Below are positions 1 to 7,622 of a stretch of DNA of 45,819 bases, piece by piece; within the stretch, counting starts at the first letter, position 1; each line of letters opens with the position of its first letter. This DNA comes from Pseudomonas monteilii NBRC 103158 = DSM 14164. GTDB taxonomy: Bacteria > Pseudomonadota > Gammaproteobacteria > Pseudomonadales > Pseudomonadaceae. The notes beneath the pieces are model-generated. The model made no database searches and was not told where the DNA came from. It saw only the letters and a program-made list of their open reading frames with translations. The DNA is taken from assembly GCF_000730605.1 (NCBI RefSeq), contig NZ_BBIS01000062.1, positions 1-45,819 of the forward strand, in the 5' to 3' direction. The position numbers and the translations under genes are program-made.

Positions 1-184
1 GGAGGGTATAGGCGCAGTGCTGCAGCGGGGCGAAGCCTTGTTCCAGGTTGAAGCCTGAGTCGGCGTAACGGCAGGCGGGTGCGTCAGCGGTGCGCGGCAC
101 GATGGCATAGCGGATGGGCAGAATGGGGACGCGTGCGCTGCAGGCAGGGCCGGAGGTGGCGCTGCTGACACTGTTGTCATTCAT
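1..184 (-). CDS. VasX-like T6SS effector, N-terminal fragment (runs off the window)
   Basis: Only the first 61 codons are present; the gene continues past the left edge. The start is the ATG at 184-182, which overlaps the end of the DUF4123 gene by 8 bases, so translation is probably coupled. The visible N-terminus includes the stretch CSARVPILPIRYAIVPR. That matches the proline-rich 'VPILPxRYA' opening typical of the VasX N-terminal region and related T6SS effectors. VasX of V. cholerae is a pore-forming effector encoded after vgrG and the DUF4123 gene vasW, which is the same order as here. The family call rests on this short N-terminus plus gene order. The toxic domain and any immunity gene lie outside the window, so the activity cannot be checked. 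Confidence 0.75.
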   Translation of the reverse strand, partial: MNDNSVSSATSGPACSARVPILPIRYAIVPRTADAPACRYADSGFNLEQGFAPLQHCAYTL

Positions 185-1109
185 GGTTGGATTCCTTGCT
201 TTTGACCAAGGCGTGCAGTTCGTACAGTCGGCCCTGTGGAGACTCCTCGAGGTTGGTGTAGATCTTCCCGGCCTGGTCATCGGTCATGAGCCACATGTGC
301 CTGGCAATCAGCCTGATGAATTCCCCAGCGACTTCCTCATCGCGAAAGTTGAGGGCTTTCAGTTGCGGCAGCAGGCTTTCAATCCATTGCCTGATGTCGG
401 CCAATGTGTGGGTGGCGTGCTGTGGCAGGGTTACCACCTCGTGTGCCAGCGTGAGCACGAAGTGCTCGTGCATGCCTGCTTGCAGTCGCTCAAGTTCAGG
501 CCTGCGAAGTGAGAGCGGGGCTTGCGAAAAGGAACGTGCATGTGTCGGGCTACGCTCAAGCGACTTCCACGCGTGAGCTGGCCCCCAGTTGACTCGCCAG
601 GCCAGCGAAGTCACAGGCCCGAGCCATGCATCCCGATGGTCTTCATCCAGTGCATCCAGCCAGGCCGCCAGGTGGTCCGGGTTGAACTGGAAAGTGGCCA
701 GCCCCTGATCCGGAAGCGAAATTTGCACAAGGCTGGTGAAATGGTCTGCCAACTGGGCAAGGTCAATCTCGGCATCCAGCGCAATCACGCCGCCAATAGG
801 CATCCAGGTGGAGATTGCATGGGCAAGCAATTCTGGTGCATCTGACACGGCTACCAGCAACGGCCCGAAGTCATGGCGTTCGTCCAGAGCGCTGCGCCTC
901 CACAACCACGCATGCTGGCTGTTCAGGCTGACATCATTGATAAGCTCAAGCACCGAAGGGGCATAGGCGGGTACCAGCTCACCATTGGCAAGTATTCGGG
1001 TTATAGGCCGGTAGGCCCAGTGCTCGATCACGCGGCTTTCGAGCAGCAGAAAGCGAGCGTTCTTCCCGAAGTGCTCACTCGGTTGTGAGATTGTGGTTGT
1101 TGTACTCAT
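177..1109 (-). CDS. DUF4123-domain T6SS effector chaperone (VasW/Tap-like)
   Basis: This 310-residue protein follows vgrG and precedes a VasX-like effector. The N-terminal half looks like DUF4123: a segment with GPLLVAVS near residue 85, then FQFNPDHLAAWLDAL and WLGPVTSLAW, which correspond to the family's 'F R F Y D P R V L' and 'G P V' blocks. DUF4123 proteins (Tap/TEC, VasW) load a cargo effector onto its cognate VgrG. The C-terminal half, from about residue 190, is helical and charged and probably holds the effector-specific part. A longer reading frame begins upstream, but the ATG at 1109 forms an ATGA overlap with the vgrG stop and fits operon spacing. No signal peptide or membrane segment is visible, in keeping with a cytoplasmic adaptor. 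Confidence 0.85.
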   Translation of the reverse strand: MSTTTTISQPSEHFGKNARFLLLESRVIEHWAYRPITRILANGELVPAYAPSVLELINDVSLNSQHAWLWRRSALDERHDFGPLLVAVSDAPELLAHAISTWMPIGGVIALDAEIDLAQLADHFTSLVQISLPDQGLATFQFNPDHLAAWLDALDEDHRDAWLGPVTSLAWRVNWGPAHAWKSLERSPTHARSFSQAPLSLRRPELERLQAGMHEHFVLTLAHEVVTLPQHATHTLADIRQWIESLLPQLKALNFRDEEVAGEFIRLIARHMWLMTDDQAGKIYTNLEESPQGRLYELHALVKSKESNHE

Positions 1110-3274
1110 TGGCCTGGCCCTCGCATACAGCGGCAGTCGGGCATGGCGCAGGTGCCATCGGCGCGGCGCCCGCACTGGCGCTCCAGAGGTTTGCCGGTGA
1201 CCGGCGTGCCGCTGATTGAAAAGGGGTTGGTTGCCCCGTCTGCAGACTTGAGCATCTGACCGTTGATGCGAATCGTCGGGCTGTCCAGCGTGATGCCTGT
1301 CTCGTCGATCCGGATGGCGCCCCCAGGGCCCTGGATGATCACCGCTTCCGCTGTGCGAAGCTCATAGCGGCGTGTACGCCTGCGGATTTCTCCACGGGCT
1401 TCAAGCTCGGCAAGCCCTTCGACCTGCTGATTGAGGTTACCGCCGATATGGGTGTGGTGATTGGCGGTGATCCGGTCGTGGCGGTGATTACCGATGGTTT
1501 CAACGCGGTCCTTGGCAATATTGATGGTCTGATTGCGACCTATATCGAGCGCGGCGTCCTGGCCAATGGTGACGCGTTCATCATTGCCAACCGTTTCCGT
1601 GCGGTCACGGCCAATCAGAATGGTTTCGTCGTTACTGACCTGTTCATGGCGATCATTGCCCACCTGTGTCGTCTCGTCGTGCTTGACCACATTGTTCTGG
1701 TCTTTCTGGGCATGGATGAACACCTCTTCCTGGCCCAGTTCATCTTCAAAACGCAGTTCATTGAAGCCATCACCCTTGTGGGTCTGGCTTTTGATGGTCA
1801 TGCGGGTCTTGTGCCGGGGCAGGTCGTAAGGCGGTAGCTGGTCACCGCAGTAGGTGCGGCCGGTGATCATCGGCTGGTCAGGGTCGCCGTTGACGTAATG
1901 GATGATCACGTCCTGGCCGATACGCGGGATAGCCATCGAGCCCCAGCTACCCCCGGCCCAGCCTTGAGATACCCGTACCCAGCATGAACTGAACGCGTTG
2001 TCCTGGCTTTCGCGGTCCCAGGGGAAGCTGACCTTCACCCGGCCCCATTCATCGCAATAGATTTCCTCACCTGGCGGCCCGACAACGGTCGCCATGTGGG
2101 GGCCATCAACCCGTGGCCTGGGCAGCGGGGCAGGGCGCCATTCAGTTCGGCCTGGTACCAGTAGCGCCTTTTGTTCGTAGCGTGTGCCTTGATTGGCACC
2201 GGCCGATTCTTCCTGCAGGCTGGTGAACTGGCTGCCTTCGTGGGTGACCGTGCTTGCCCGCCAGAGCACATTCAGGTCTTCCCGGGGGTGGCCGGTCAGG
2301 GTGAAACTCAGGCCCGGTTGCAGGCGTACATCGTCGCCTCGGACTTCGGCAATGCGTACGTCATGGCGCAGGGCGGTGATGCGGTTTTCGGTGAACGGCT
2401 TACCGACGGCGTCGCGCTTGTAGCGGCCGGGGTAGTCGAAGCACTCATAGTCCGTGGACTGGTGTTCCAGATGGGGCCCCGAGGCCCGATGCTCCTGGCG
2501 ATAGGCCGGGTGGGTGAAGGTGTAATCGCGCTGAACCTGGCGTGCGGTTCGCACGTGTTCGCTGTAGCGCAAGTGTTGCAGACAAGGGGTGTGTCGGGTG
2601 CCCCCGCTGTTGGCGTGGTACAGCACGGTGTAAGGCCTGGCAGGTTTGTTACCCTCGACGAAGCCTTCGTCCTCATCCTCGCCATGGGCTATGTCGCACT
2701 CGATATGCCCCAATGTGAGCAGTCGGTCGGTGATGATCAGTTTGTGCTGCTTTTCAGTGTGCTCAAACCGATAGACCATGCCTTCTTCAGCAGCGATGCG
2801 GGCAAAGAAGTCGAGATCGGTTTCGCCAGCCTGTACGCAGAATTCCCGAACGTGGTAGTCGAAGCCGGTGCCGAATTGATAGTGGACGATACCTTGACGC
2901 TTGAGCATCAGTTCGAGAATTTGCGGGGCGGTCTTGTGCTGGAAGATGCGCCAGTTCGAGCGCAGCCTGGCGCGGGCCAGTTGGGGCTCGACCAAGGCAT
3001 GGTAATAGGTACGGCAGAAGCCACTCTCACCCTGGCTGAAGCGGCTGACCAGGCCATGTATGTACCGTACGGGGCGTTCACCCTGCCAGATGGTGAACAG
3101 CACCGGTTTGTCGAGCAGGTGGCCGAAGTCGATGTCGTGTTCGAAGCTGATCAGCTCCAGGGTCAACGTAAACGGTTGGCTGAGTGCTTCCTCGAGCTTG
3201 AATGACACCACTTCGAACTCAGCGTTTCCAACGAGGGGCTGGAAGCTGTATCGCAAGTCGGATTGGCTGGGCAT
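1106..3274 (-). CDS. vgrG: VgrG spike protein (TssI)
   Basis: This 722-residue protein forms the trimeric spike at the tip of the T6SS tube. The gp27-like base spans roughly residues 1-370. The gp5-like OB fold follows around 385-470, with the hallmark WGRVKVSFPWD and SCWVRVSQGWAGGSWG. Then comes a beta-helix of short repeats of the VGNDRHEQVSNDETILIGRD kind, from about 540 to 630, and a DUF2345-like end. No toxin domain is fused to it. The last 24 residues are unusual, with four cysteines (701, 709, 714, 716) spaced C-x7-C-x4-C-x-C. It is followed by the DUF4123 gene and a VasX-like effector, so it is probably the dedicated carrier of that effector. The start at 3274 has an AAGGAC ribosome-binding site. 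Confidence 0.97.
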   Translation of the reverse strand: MPSQSDLRYSFQPLVGNAEFEVVSFKLEEALSQPFTLTLELISFEHDIDFGHLLDKPVLFTIWQGERPVRYIHGLVSRFSQGESGFCRTYYHALVEPQLARARLRSNWRIFQHKTAPQILELMLKRQGIVHYQFGTGFDYHVREFCVQAGETDLDFFARIAAEEGMVYRFEHTEKQHKLIITDRLLTLGHIECDIAHGEDEDEGFVEGNKPARPYTVLYHANSGGTRHTPCLQHLRYSEHVRTARQVQRDYTFTHPAYRQEHRASGPHLEHQSTDYECFDYPGRYKRDAVGKPFTENRITALRHDVRIAEVRGDDVRLQPGLSFTLTGHPREDLNVLWRASTVTHEGSQFTSLQEESAGANQGTRYEQKALLVPGRTEWRPAPLPRPRVDGPHMATVVGPPGEEIYCDEWGRVKVSFPWDRESQDNAFSSCWVRVSQGWAGGSWGSMAIPRIGQDVIIHYVNGDPDQPMITGRTYCGDQLPPYDLPRHKTRMTIKSQTHKGDGFNELRFEDELGQEEVFIHAQKDQNNVVKHDETTQVGNDRHEQVSNDETILIGRDRTETVGNDERVTIGQDAALDIGRNQTINIAKDRVETIGNHRHDRITANHHTHIGGNLNQQVEGLAELEARGEIRRRTRRYELRTAEAVIIQGPGGAIRIDETGITLDSPTIRINGQMLKSADGATNPFSISGTPVTGKPLERQCGRRADGTCAMPDCRCMRGPGQ

Positions 3275-3309
3275 AAGCAGTCCTTGTCCTTCGCCTGAGA
3301 CTTCGAAGT

Positions 3310-3336
3310 GCCCAGGCAGACCATGGCTGCCCGGGC
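3310..3336 (-). terminator. Hairpin between hcp and vgrG, likely partial terminator or mRNA end
   Basis: Arms gcccaggcag (3310-3319) and ctgcccgggc (3327-3336) pair at 9 of 10 positions around a 7-base loop, inside the 74-base hcp-vgrG gap. In the leftward transcript an A-rich stretch precedes the stem and no clear U-run follows, so it may be a weak terminator or a 3' stabiliser that lets hcp be expressed more than vgrG. That role is inferred from the position. Confidence 0.45.
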
Positions 3337-3348
3337 TTTTCCGTTAGA

Positions 3349-3864
3349 TCAGGCGATCGGTTTACGCCAATCGTCAGAGCCTTCGGTACCTGCGGTCACA
3401 TGTGTCCAGGAGATCTTGCGGTATGACATGGCCACTTCGACCAGCTGCGTGTAATTCTCGTTTTTCTGATTCTGGGCATGCGGAAGGACGGTATTGATGT
3501 CCACGATGGTGGCGTCCTCCAGCTTGGTGGTGAAGAAGTGCTCCTGCTTGCCTTCCACTGAGGTGCGATACCAGTTCACTTCAACGACCGGCAGCATTTC
3601 GCCGCTGGCCAGGGCCTGGTACATCAGTGGTGTGGCTTTGTTCAATGAACTGGTGAAAACGAAGGGCTTATGCACCCTTTGGCCGGCAGGCTGGCCACTT
3701 TGCGGATCGGTGGGGACGGTTACCTGGTGCTTGATTTCCTGCACCAGAATTTCGTCTTCATGGCCCTCGACGAACACATTGCCGACGGAGTCGGACGTGA
3801 ATGCACCTGCGGTGATGTTGCCTTGGGTCTTGCCTTCGATCTTGATGTAAGCGGGTGTTGGCAT
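3349..3864 (-). CDS. hcp: Hcp tube protein (TssD)
   Basis: This 171-residue protein matches the Hcp family in length and sequence. It begins MPTPAYIKIEGKTQGNITAG, contains VEGHEDEILVQEIKHQV and KPFVFTSSLNKATPLMYQAL, and ends with VEVAMSYRKISWTH. Hexameric Hcp rings stack into the inner tube expelled by sheath contraction. The ATG at 3864 is chosen over longer readings because AGGAGA sits about 8 bases upstream and the N-terminus fits the family. It lies 132 bases after tssL, so it may have its own promoter, and it is followed by a hairpin and vgrG. Confidence 0.97.
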   Translation of the reverse strand: MPTPAYIKIEGKTQGNITAGAFTSDSVGNVFVEGHEDEILVQEIKHQVTVPTDPQSGQPAGQRVHKPFVFTSSLNKATPLMYQALASGEMLPVVEVNWYRTSVEGKQEHFFTTKLEDATIVDINTVLPHAQNQKNENYTQLVEVAMSYRKISWTHVTAGTEGSDDWRKPIA

Positions 3865-3996
3865 GGCAGTTTCTCCTGCGTCCATGTGGATTAGCACGCA
3901 CACCACAGGTGGCGTGGCCATCGAAAACGATGGGCTTTTCAATGAGGCAGATGCCTCGCTATTGGGGTGAATTCGGTGGGTGCATGTAGCATTCGC
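3865..3996 (-). promoter_or_regulatory. hcp leader with two small hairpins
   Basis: This is the largest gap within the leftward T6SS operon. It contains a perfect CCATCG-AAAA-CGATGG hairpin (3918-3933) and a GAGGCA-GA-TGCCTC inverted repeat (3944-3957). I found no convincing sigma-70 or sigma-54 promoter in it. The hairpins could process or stabilise the hcp mRNA, or the gap could hold a separate hcp promoter. This is weakly supported. Confidence 0.3.
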
Positions 3997-4860
3997 CTAC
4001 TGCTGTAGGATGGCGTTGAGCGACTCCAGTACTTCGGTGGTAATCAGGTGCAGGCGGTAGCTGTAGATGCCGTAGGCCACTGCCATGGCGATGGCGGAAA
4101 TCACCAAAGGGCTCCACCAGGGCCATTGCCGGTTCATGCGGAAGTTGCGTGGGGCCACATTGGTGTAGGGGTCGCAGACTTCTTCAGGGGTGGGGCCACG
4201 CAGTTCGCGGATGATCCCGTGCAGTTGGTGAATCAGTGCAGTGACGGTTTCTTCACCTTTCGGCGCCAGCGCATACTTTCCCCTCAGCCCAAGGCAAAGG
4301 GCGAAGTACATGAACTCCAGCACGTCCTGATAACGCTTGGGCTCCTGCATCAGGCGCGAGATCACGGTGAAGATCTTTTCTCCGCCCCAGGTCTCGTCGT
4401 GGAAGATGCTCAGCAAGGGTTCCTGGCTCCAGCAGCTGCTTTTGCCCCAGGGCCGCTCCATGACAGCTTCGTCGATGAACAGGCACAGGCCGTAGGTATA
4501 CGCCAGCAGCTGAGCAGGCTCGTATCCGTGCTGGCGCATTTCTTCCTGAATGTTGTCGATCTGGTTGCGCACTTGCTGGTGCACATCTTTGATATTTGGC
4601 AATTCGTCCAGCGTACGCAGGCGTATGACTAAGCCAAACAGCGGTGATGCGGCATCCAGCATCAGGTTGGCGAACCCGCCCCGCAGTTGAAACTGCGGGT
4701 CGGCGGGATAGCCTTCGTAAACAGGCTCAGGCTTTTGCGCAGAGGCTTGTGCGTTGGCCGGCGCGGCCTGGTCGTCGGGTGCTGACGGTTTAAGGGATGT
4801 AGTCAGCTGACTGACTTCAGCGCTTGTTGCATCGGTGCGGGTGGTCGTGTCATCTGCCAT
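3997..4860 (-). CDS. tssL: TssL, T6SS membrane-complex protein (DotU/IcmH family)
   Basis: This 287-residue inner-membrane protein joins TssM and TssJ in the trans-envelope complex. Residues 1-60 are low complexity and rich in Ala, Thr and Pro. The DotU domain follows, with LMLDAASPLFGLVIRLR, YGLCLFIDEAVMERPWG and CLGLRGKYAL. One transmembrane helix lies near the C-terminus at about 247-266 (WWSPLVISAIAMAVAYGIYS). There is no C-terminal OmpA/peptidoglycan-binding domain, so this is the short class of TssL. The ATG at 4860 starts one base after the tssK stop, which decides against a longer upstream reading. Confidence 0.95.
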   Translation of the reverse strand: MADDTTTRTDATSAEVSQLTTSLKPSAPDDQAAPANAQASAQKPEPVYEGYPADPQFQLRGGFANLMLDAASPLFGLVIRLRTLDELPNIKDVHQQVRNQIDNIQEEMRQHGYEPAQLLAYTYGLCLFIDEAVMERPWGKSSCWSQEPLLSIFHDETWGGEKIFTVISRLMQEPKRYQDVLEFMYFALCLGLRGKYALAPKGEETVTALIHQLHGIIRELRGPTPEEVCDPYTNVAPRNFRMNRQWPWWSPLVISAIAMAVAYGIYSYRLHLITTEVLESLNAILQQ

Positions 4861-4861
4861 A

Positions 4862-6199
4862 TCACTGACTCCTGATCGCCCAGAACTGCAGTTCGAGGCC
4901 CGGGAATTCGCCCGCAATGTGGAGACCAAAGCCATTGGCCTCGGCCATGCACGCCCAGGCCGGGTCGCGCCTGTTCACTTCGAAGTAACTGAAGCCCGCG
5001 TGAAAAGGCAGGTCGCGCGGCGCCACCGGCAAAGGCAGCAAGGGGATGCCCGGCAGTTGCAGCGGCACCAGGTCGTACAGCGACTCCAGTGAGGTGATCT
5101 TGGCTTTCTGGATGAACATCTGGCGCAACACCTGCGGTGGCAGGTCGGCGCGCACGGCAAGGATGAAGTCGGCTTCGTCGATCAGACGGCGGTCTTCCAG
5201 CCTGGTCGTCATCACACCGAACGCTTCGTTCACCAGCGGCAGTGAAACGGCGCGCGGCTGCAGGACGGTGCTCAGGGCGCGGCGCAAGGTGTCTTCCAGC
5301 GGCTTGAACGAAGTACGCAGCGCCGTGTGGTGGTACGCGGGGTAATCTTGCGGGAGCCTGTTTTCGTCGGTGAACGTGACAAACTCGCCACAGGCCTGGC
5401 TCATGCACAGGTAAAGCTGCTCGGGATGCGTTTGCGCTTGCCGGGCCAGGTGCTGAAAGCACGGCCACCAGCGGTTCATGGCCTGCAGCAGGTTGAAGTC
5501 GCGAATGTCGGCGATACCGGACTGGCCCGAGGCGCCAATACGCTTGGCAAGGCCTCGCGCTCGCTCGCGCAGGGTGTTGGTCATTTCGTCTAGGAACCGC
5601 TGCAGTGCCGGCACCGCTCGCACCGACACGCTGGTGGGGTAGAAGGTTTCGTCCAGTTGCAGGCTGCCGTCGGGGCGCCGCTCCAGGATGCGTGCCATGG
5701 CCAGGCGTGTGTAGGCACTGCTGTCTTCAGCCTTGCGTTTTAGCTGCAGGTTGGGCATGGCAAGGTCTACCTGTACCAGGTCACCGTCCGCAGAATGGGT
5801 GTCCTTGATCTCCTGTGGCTGGGCGGTGTAGCGGAAGTTGGCGGCATTGTCGGGCCAGCTCACTTCGCAGCCGCCCTCGGTGCGCAGCGGCAGGCACAGA
5901 TACACCTCGCTGTCCTTGCACGCGTCGTCGTCGATTTCCAGCGGTGGCGGCGGCGGCAGGTCGGCGGGGATGTCGAACACCGTGCCGTCCGGCATGACGC
6001 CCCGCGCCCGGGTGATGGCAATCTTGCCCAGGCTCAGGTACTCGTCGTTCAGCTGTAGCTCGCTAAAGCCGTAGAAGGCTGCGTTCAGGCTGGCAAGGCG
6101 CTGGTGGAGGGCTGCTTCACCCGCCCGGGCTGCTTGCTGGAAATGCTGTGGTTTTACGAACAGGCCTTCGGGCCAAAGAACGGGATTGCGTGAACTCAT
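4862..6199 (-). CDS. tssK: TssK, T6SS baseplate protein
   Basis: This 445-residue protein is the baseplate subunit that links the TssFGE wedges to the TssM/TssL membrane complex. It opens with NPVLWPEGLFVKPQHFQQ, the classic TssK N-terminus, and contains YLSLGKIAITRARGVMPDGT and a C-terminal HAGFSYFEVNRRDPAW block typical of the family. I prefer the ATG at 6199, with GGAG about 8 bases upstream, over a GTG two codons earlier that would overlap that ribosome-binding site. Tight spacing to tssL, and a 56-base gap after tssJ, keep it in the operon. Confidence 0.96.
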   Translation of the reverse strand: MSSRNPVLWPEGLFVKPQHFQQAARAGEAALHQRLASLNAAFYGFSELQLNDEYLSLGKIAITRARGVMPDGTVFDIPADLPPPPPLEIDDDACKDSEVYLCLPLRTEGGCEVSWPDNAANFRYTAQPQEIKDTHSADGDLVQVDLAMPNLQLKRKAEDSSAYTRLAMARILERRPDGSLQLDETFYPTSVSVRAVPALQRFLDEMTNTLRERARGLAKRIGASGQSGIADIRDFNLLQAMNRWWPCFQHLARQAQTHPEQLYLCMSQACGEFVTFTDENRLPQDYPAYHHTALRTSFKPLEDTLRRALSTVLQPRAVSLPLVNEAFGVMTTRLEDRRLIDEADFILAVRADLPPQVLRQMFIQKAKITSLESLYDLVPLQLPGIPLLPLPVAPRDLPFHAGFSYFEVNRRDPAWACMAEANGFGLHIAGEFPGLELQFWAIRSQ

Positions 6200-6255
6200 G
6201 GGCACTCCGTGTCAGCGTGAGTAAGCGGGAAGGGCAAAGGGGAGTAGACGTGTCA

Positions 6256-7056
6256 TCAATCTTCTTCCTTGAGCACGATGTGCGTGTCGTTTACCAACAC
6301 CGACAGCATGATCTGGCGGCCACGCGGCGGAATGCGCAGCACTTGCCGCCAGCTGGCGTCCTCAAGGCCTCGGTAGTCGGCAATCACCGCCACGAAACGG
6401 GTTTCGGCATGGATGGGTTCGAACGGGATGTACTTGAACTGGCCAGGGTGCAGTAGGTAATCGTCATCACGGATGTAGGTACTGCGCAGGGCTTTGGCCG
6501 GGTCCTGGTCCAGCAACTGGTACACGGTGTTACGCAGTAGCGAGTCGTCGCGCAGCTGCAGGATCTTGATGGCAATCGGCGTGGCGACGGGTTCCGAGGC
6601 CACGGTTGTGGTGTGCGGCAAGGTCAACGTTACGGTCGGGTCGTCGTAGCTGCCGGGGGTGCTCTCTTCCAGAGGAGAGCGAGCCGGTTCATCGTTGCCT
6701 TCCTCGTCCACCTCGACGGGGGACATGGCTGGAAACTGCTCTTGCAGGTACTCCAGTAGGGTCACGATCTTTTCCGTCAGTGCATAAGGGTCGCCCGCAC
6801 TCAGGGTGACGGCGTAGGGGCTGGGCTCCAGGGTGCTGTGCTGTTCTTCGGCCGCTACCTCAAGGCTGTTCGGATTACCATTGAGGGTAGGGCTCGCGTT
6901 GATGCTGAACGCAACTTGGGTCGGGTGATCCTTCGGCGGCCCGATGGGCAACGTGTGGTCCATGGCAACTTGGCCCATCCTGCTTAACGAGGTGCAGCCG
7001 GCACCCCCGAACATTGCAACCAGCAGGGCCGCGACCAGCAACGGTTGGCGGGTCAT
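6256..7056 (-). CDS. tssJ: TssJ outer-membrane lipoprotein with a large insertion
   Basis: TssJ anchors the T6SS membrane complex to the outer membrane through TssM. The N-terminus is a lipoprotein signal with a hydrophobic stretch and FGGAGC, making Cys21 the likely lipidated residue. The family's first strand (AFSINASPTLNGNP, about 49-62) and its later core (PIAIKILQLRDDSLL about 160-174, then YLLHPGQFKYIPF and TRFVAVIADYRGL) are present. They are separated by about 95 residues that are acidic and Pro/Thr rich. TssJ proteins are usually about 150-190 residues; this one has 266. The ATG overlaps the FHA gene stop as ATGA. Confidence 0.88.
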   Translation of the reverse strand: MTRQPLLVAALLVAMFGGAGCTSLSRMGQVAMDHTLPIGPPKDHPTQVAFSINASPTLNGNPNSLEVAAEEQHSTLEPSPYAVTLSAGDPYALTEKIVTLLEYLQEQFPAMSPVEVDEEGNDEPARSPLEESTPGSYDDPTVTLTLPHTTTVASEPVATPIAIKILQLRDDSLLRNTVYQLLDQDPAKALRSTYIRDDDYLLHPGQFKYIPFEPIHAETRFVAVIADYRGLEDASWRQVLRIPPRGRQIMLSVLVNDTHIVLKEED

Positions 7057-7622
7057 GGGCGGTCTCCGGCAATCAGCCGCAGCAGCGGGTTCGACGGGGA
7101 AGCCTCTGACTCAGCGGCTGCATCCAGCGCTGCCAAGGGATCGTTGCCCATGGTGGGCTCGAAGGCCGAGCAGATCTCGGCAGCCGGTTGCGTAGCAGAG
7201 GGTTCGATCGGCCAAGAGGCTGCTGTTTCTTCGGCGATCAGGCGGTCGAGTACCCTCTGATCCGGATAGAACATGTCCTCTAGCGAACGCGTGGCGGCGG
7301 GGTCCTGGGCGTACTGAACCTGTAGCCGATAAGCACCCACCCGAAGCTGGTCGCCTTCAAGCAGGCGTCTGGGTGGGTATGCACCCAGGCTGGTGGCGCT
7401 GCCATTCAGATAGGTGCGCTGGCAGTGATCGATCACACAGAAGCTGCCTTCTATCCAACGGATTTCGCAGTGGATGGGCGCAACGCTCTGATTAGGATCG
7501 TCGAGCTGCCAGCTTGTCTGTCCGCTGCCAATGGTTCCGCCCTTGCAATCGAATCGGTGCCTGGCGATAACGCCATGTCGCAGTTGGTCCAGGTTGATGA
7601 TGCTCACGGTCAATGTGTTCAT
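7053..7622 (-). CDS. FHA-domain T6SS accessory protein (VasC/TagH-like)
   Basis: This 189-residue protein has an N-terminal forkhead-associated domain at about residues 5-105. Visible motifs are TIGSG (in place of the usual IGR-S), PIHCEIRW with the conserved His, and TYLNG. FHA domains bind phosphothreonine peptides, and such proteins tune T6SS assembly in several bacteria. No PpkA kinase or PppA phosphatase gene is present, so a phospho-switch cannot be assumed. The tail, about 110-189, is short and Ala/Glu/Pro rich. The protein is much shorter than the FHA proteins of H1-type systems. ATGA overlaps join it to tssG and tssJ. Confidence 0.85.
   Translation of the reverse strand: MNTLTVSIINLDQLRHGVIARHRFDCKGGTIGSGQTSWQLDDPNQSVAPIHCEIRWIEGSFCVIDHCQRTYLNGSATSLGAYPPRRLLEGDQLRVGAYRLQVQYAQDPAATRSLEDMFYPDQRVLDRLIAEETAASWPIEPSATQPAAEICSAFEPTMGNDPLAALDAAAESEASPSNPLLRLIAGDRP

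Noticed and set aside
2171..3205. 344-codon open frame on the plus strand inside vgrG
   Set aside because: It is antisense to a clear full-length vgrG, has no recognisable domain and arises from high-G+C codon structure.
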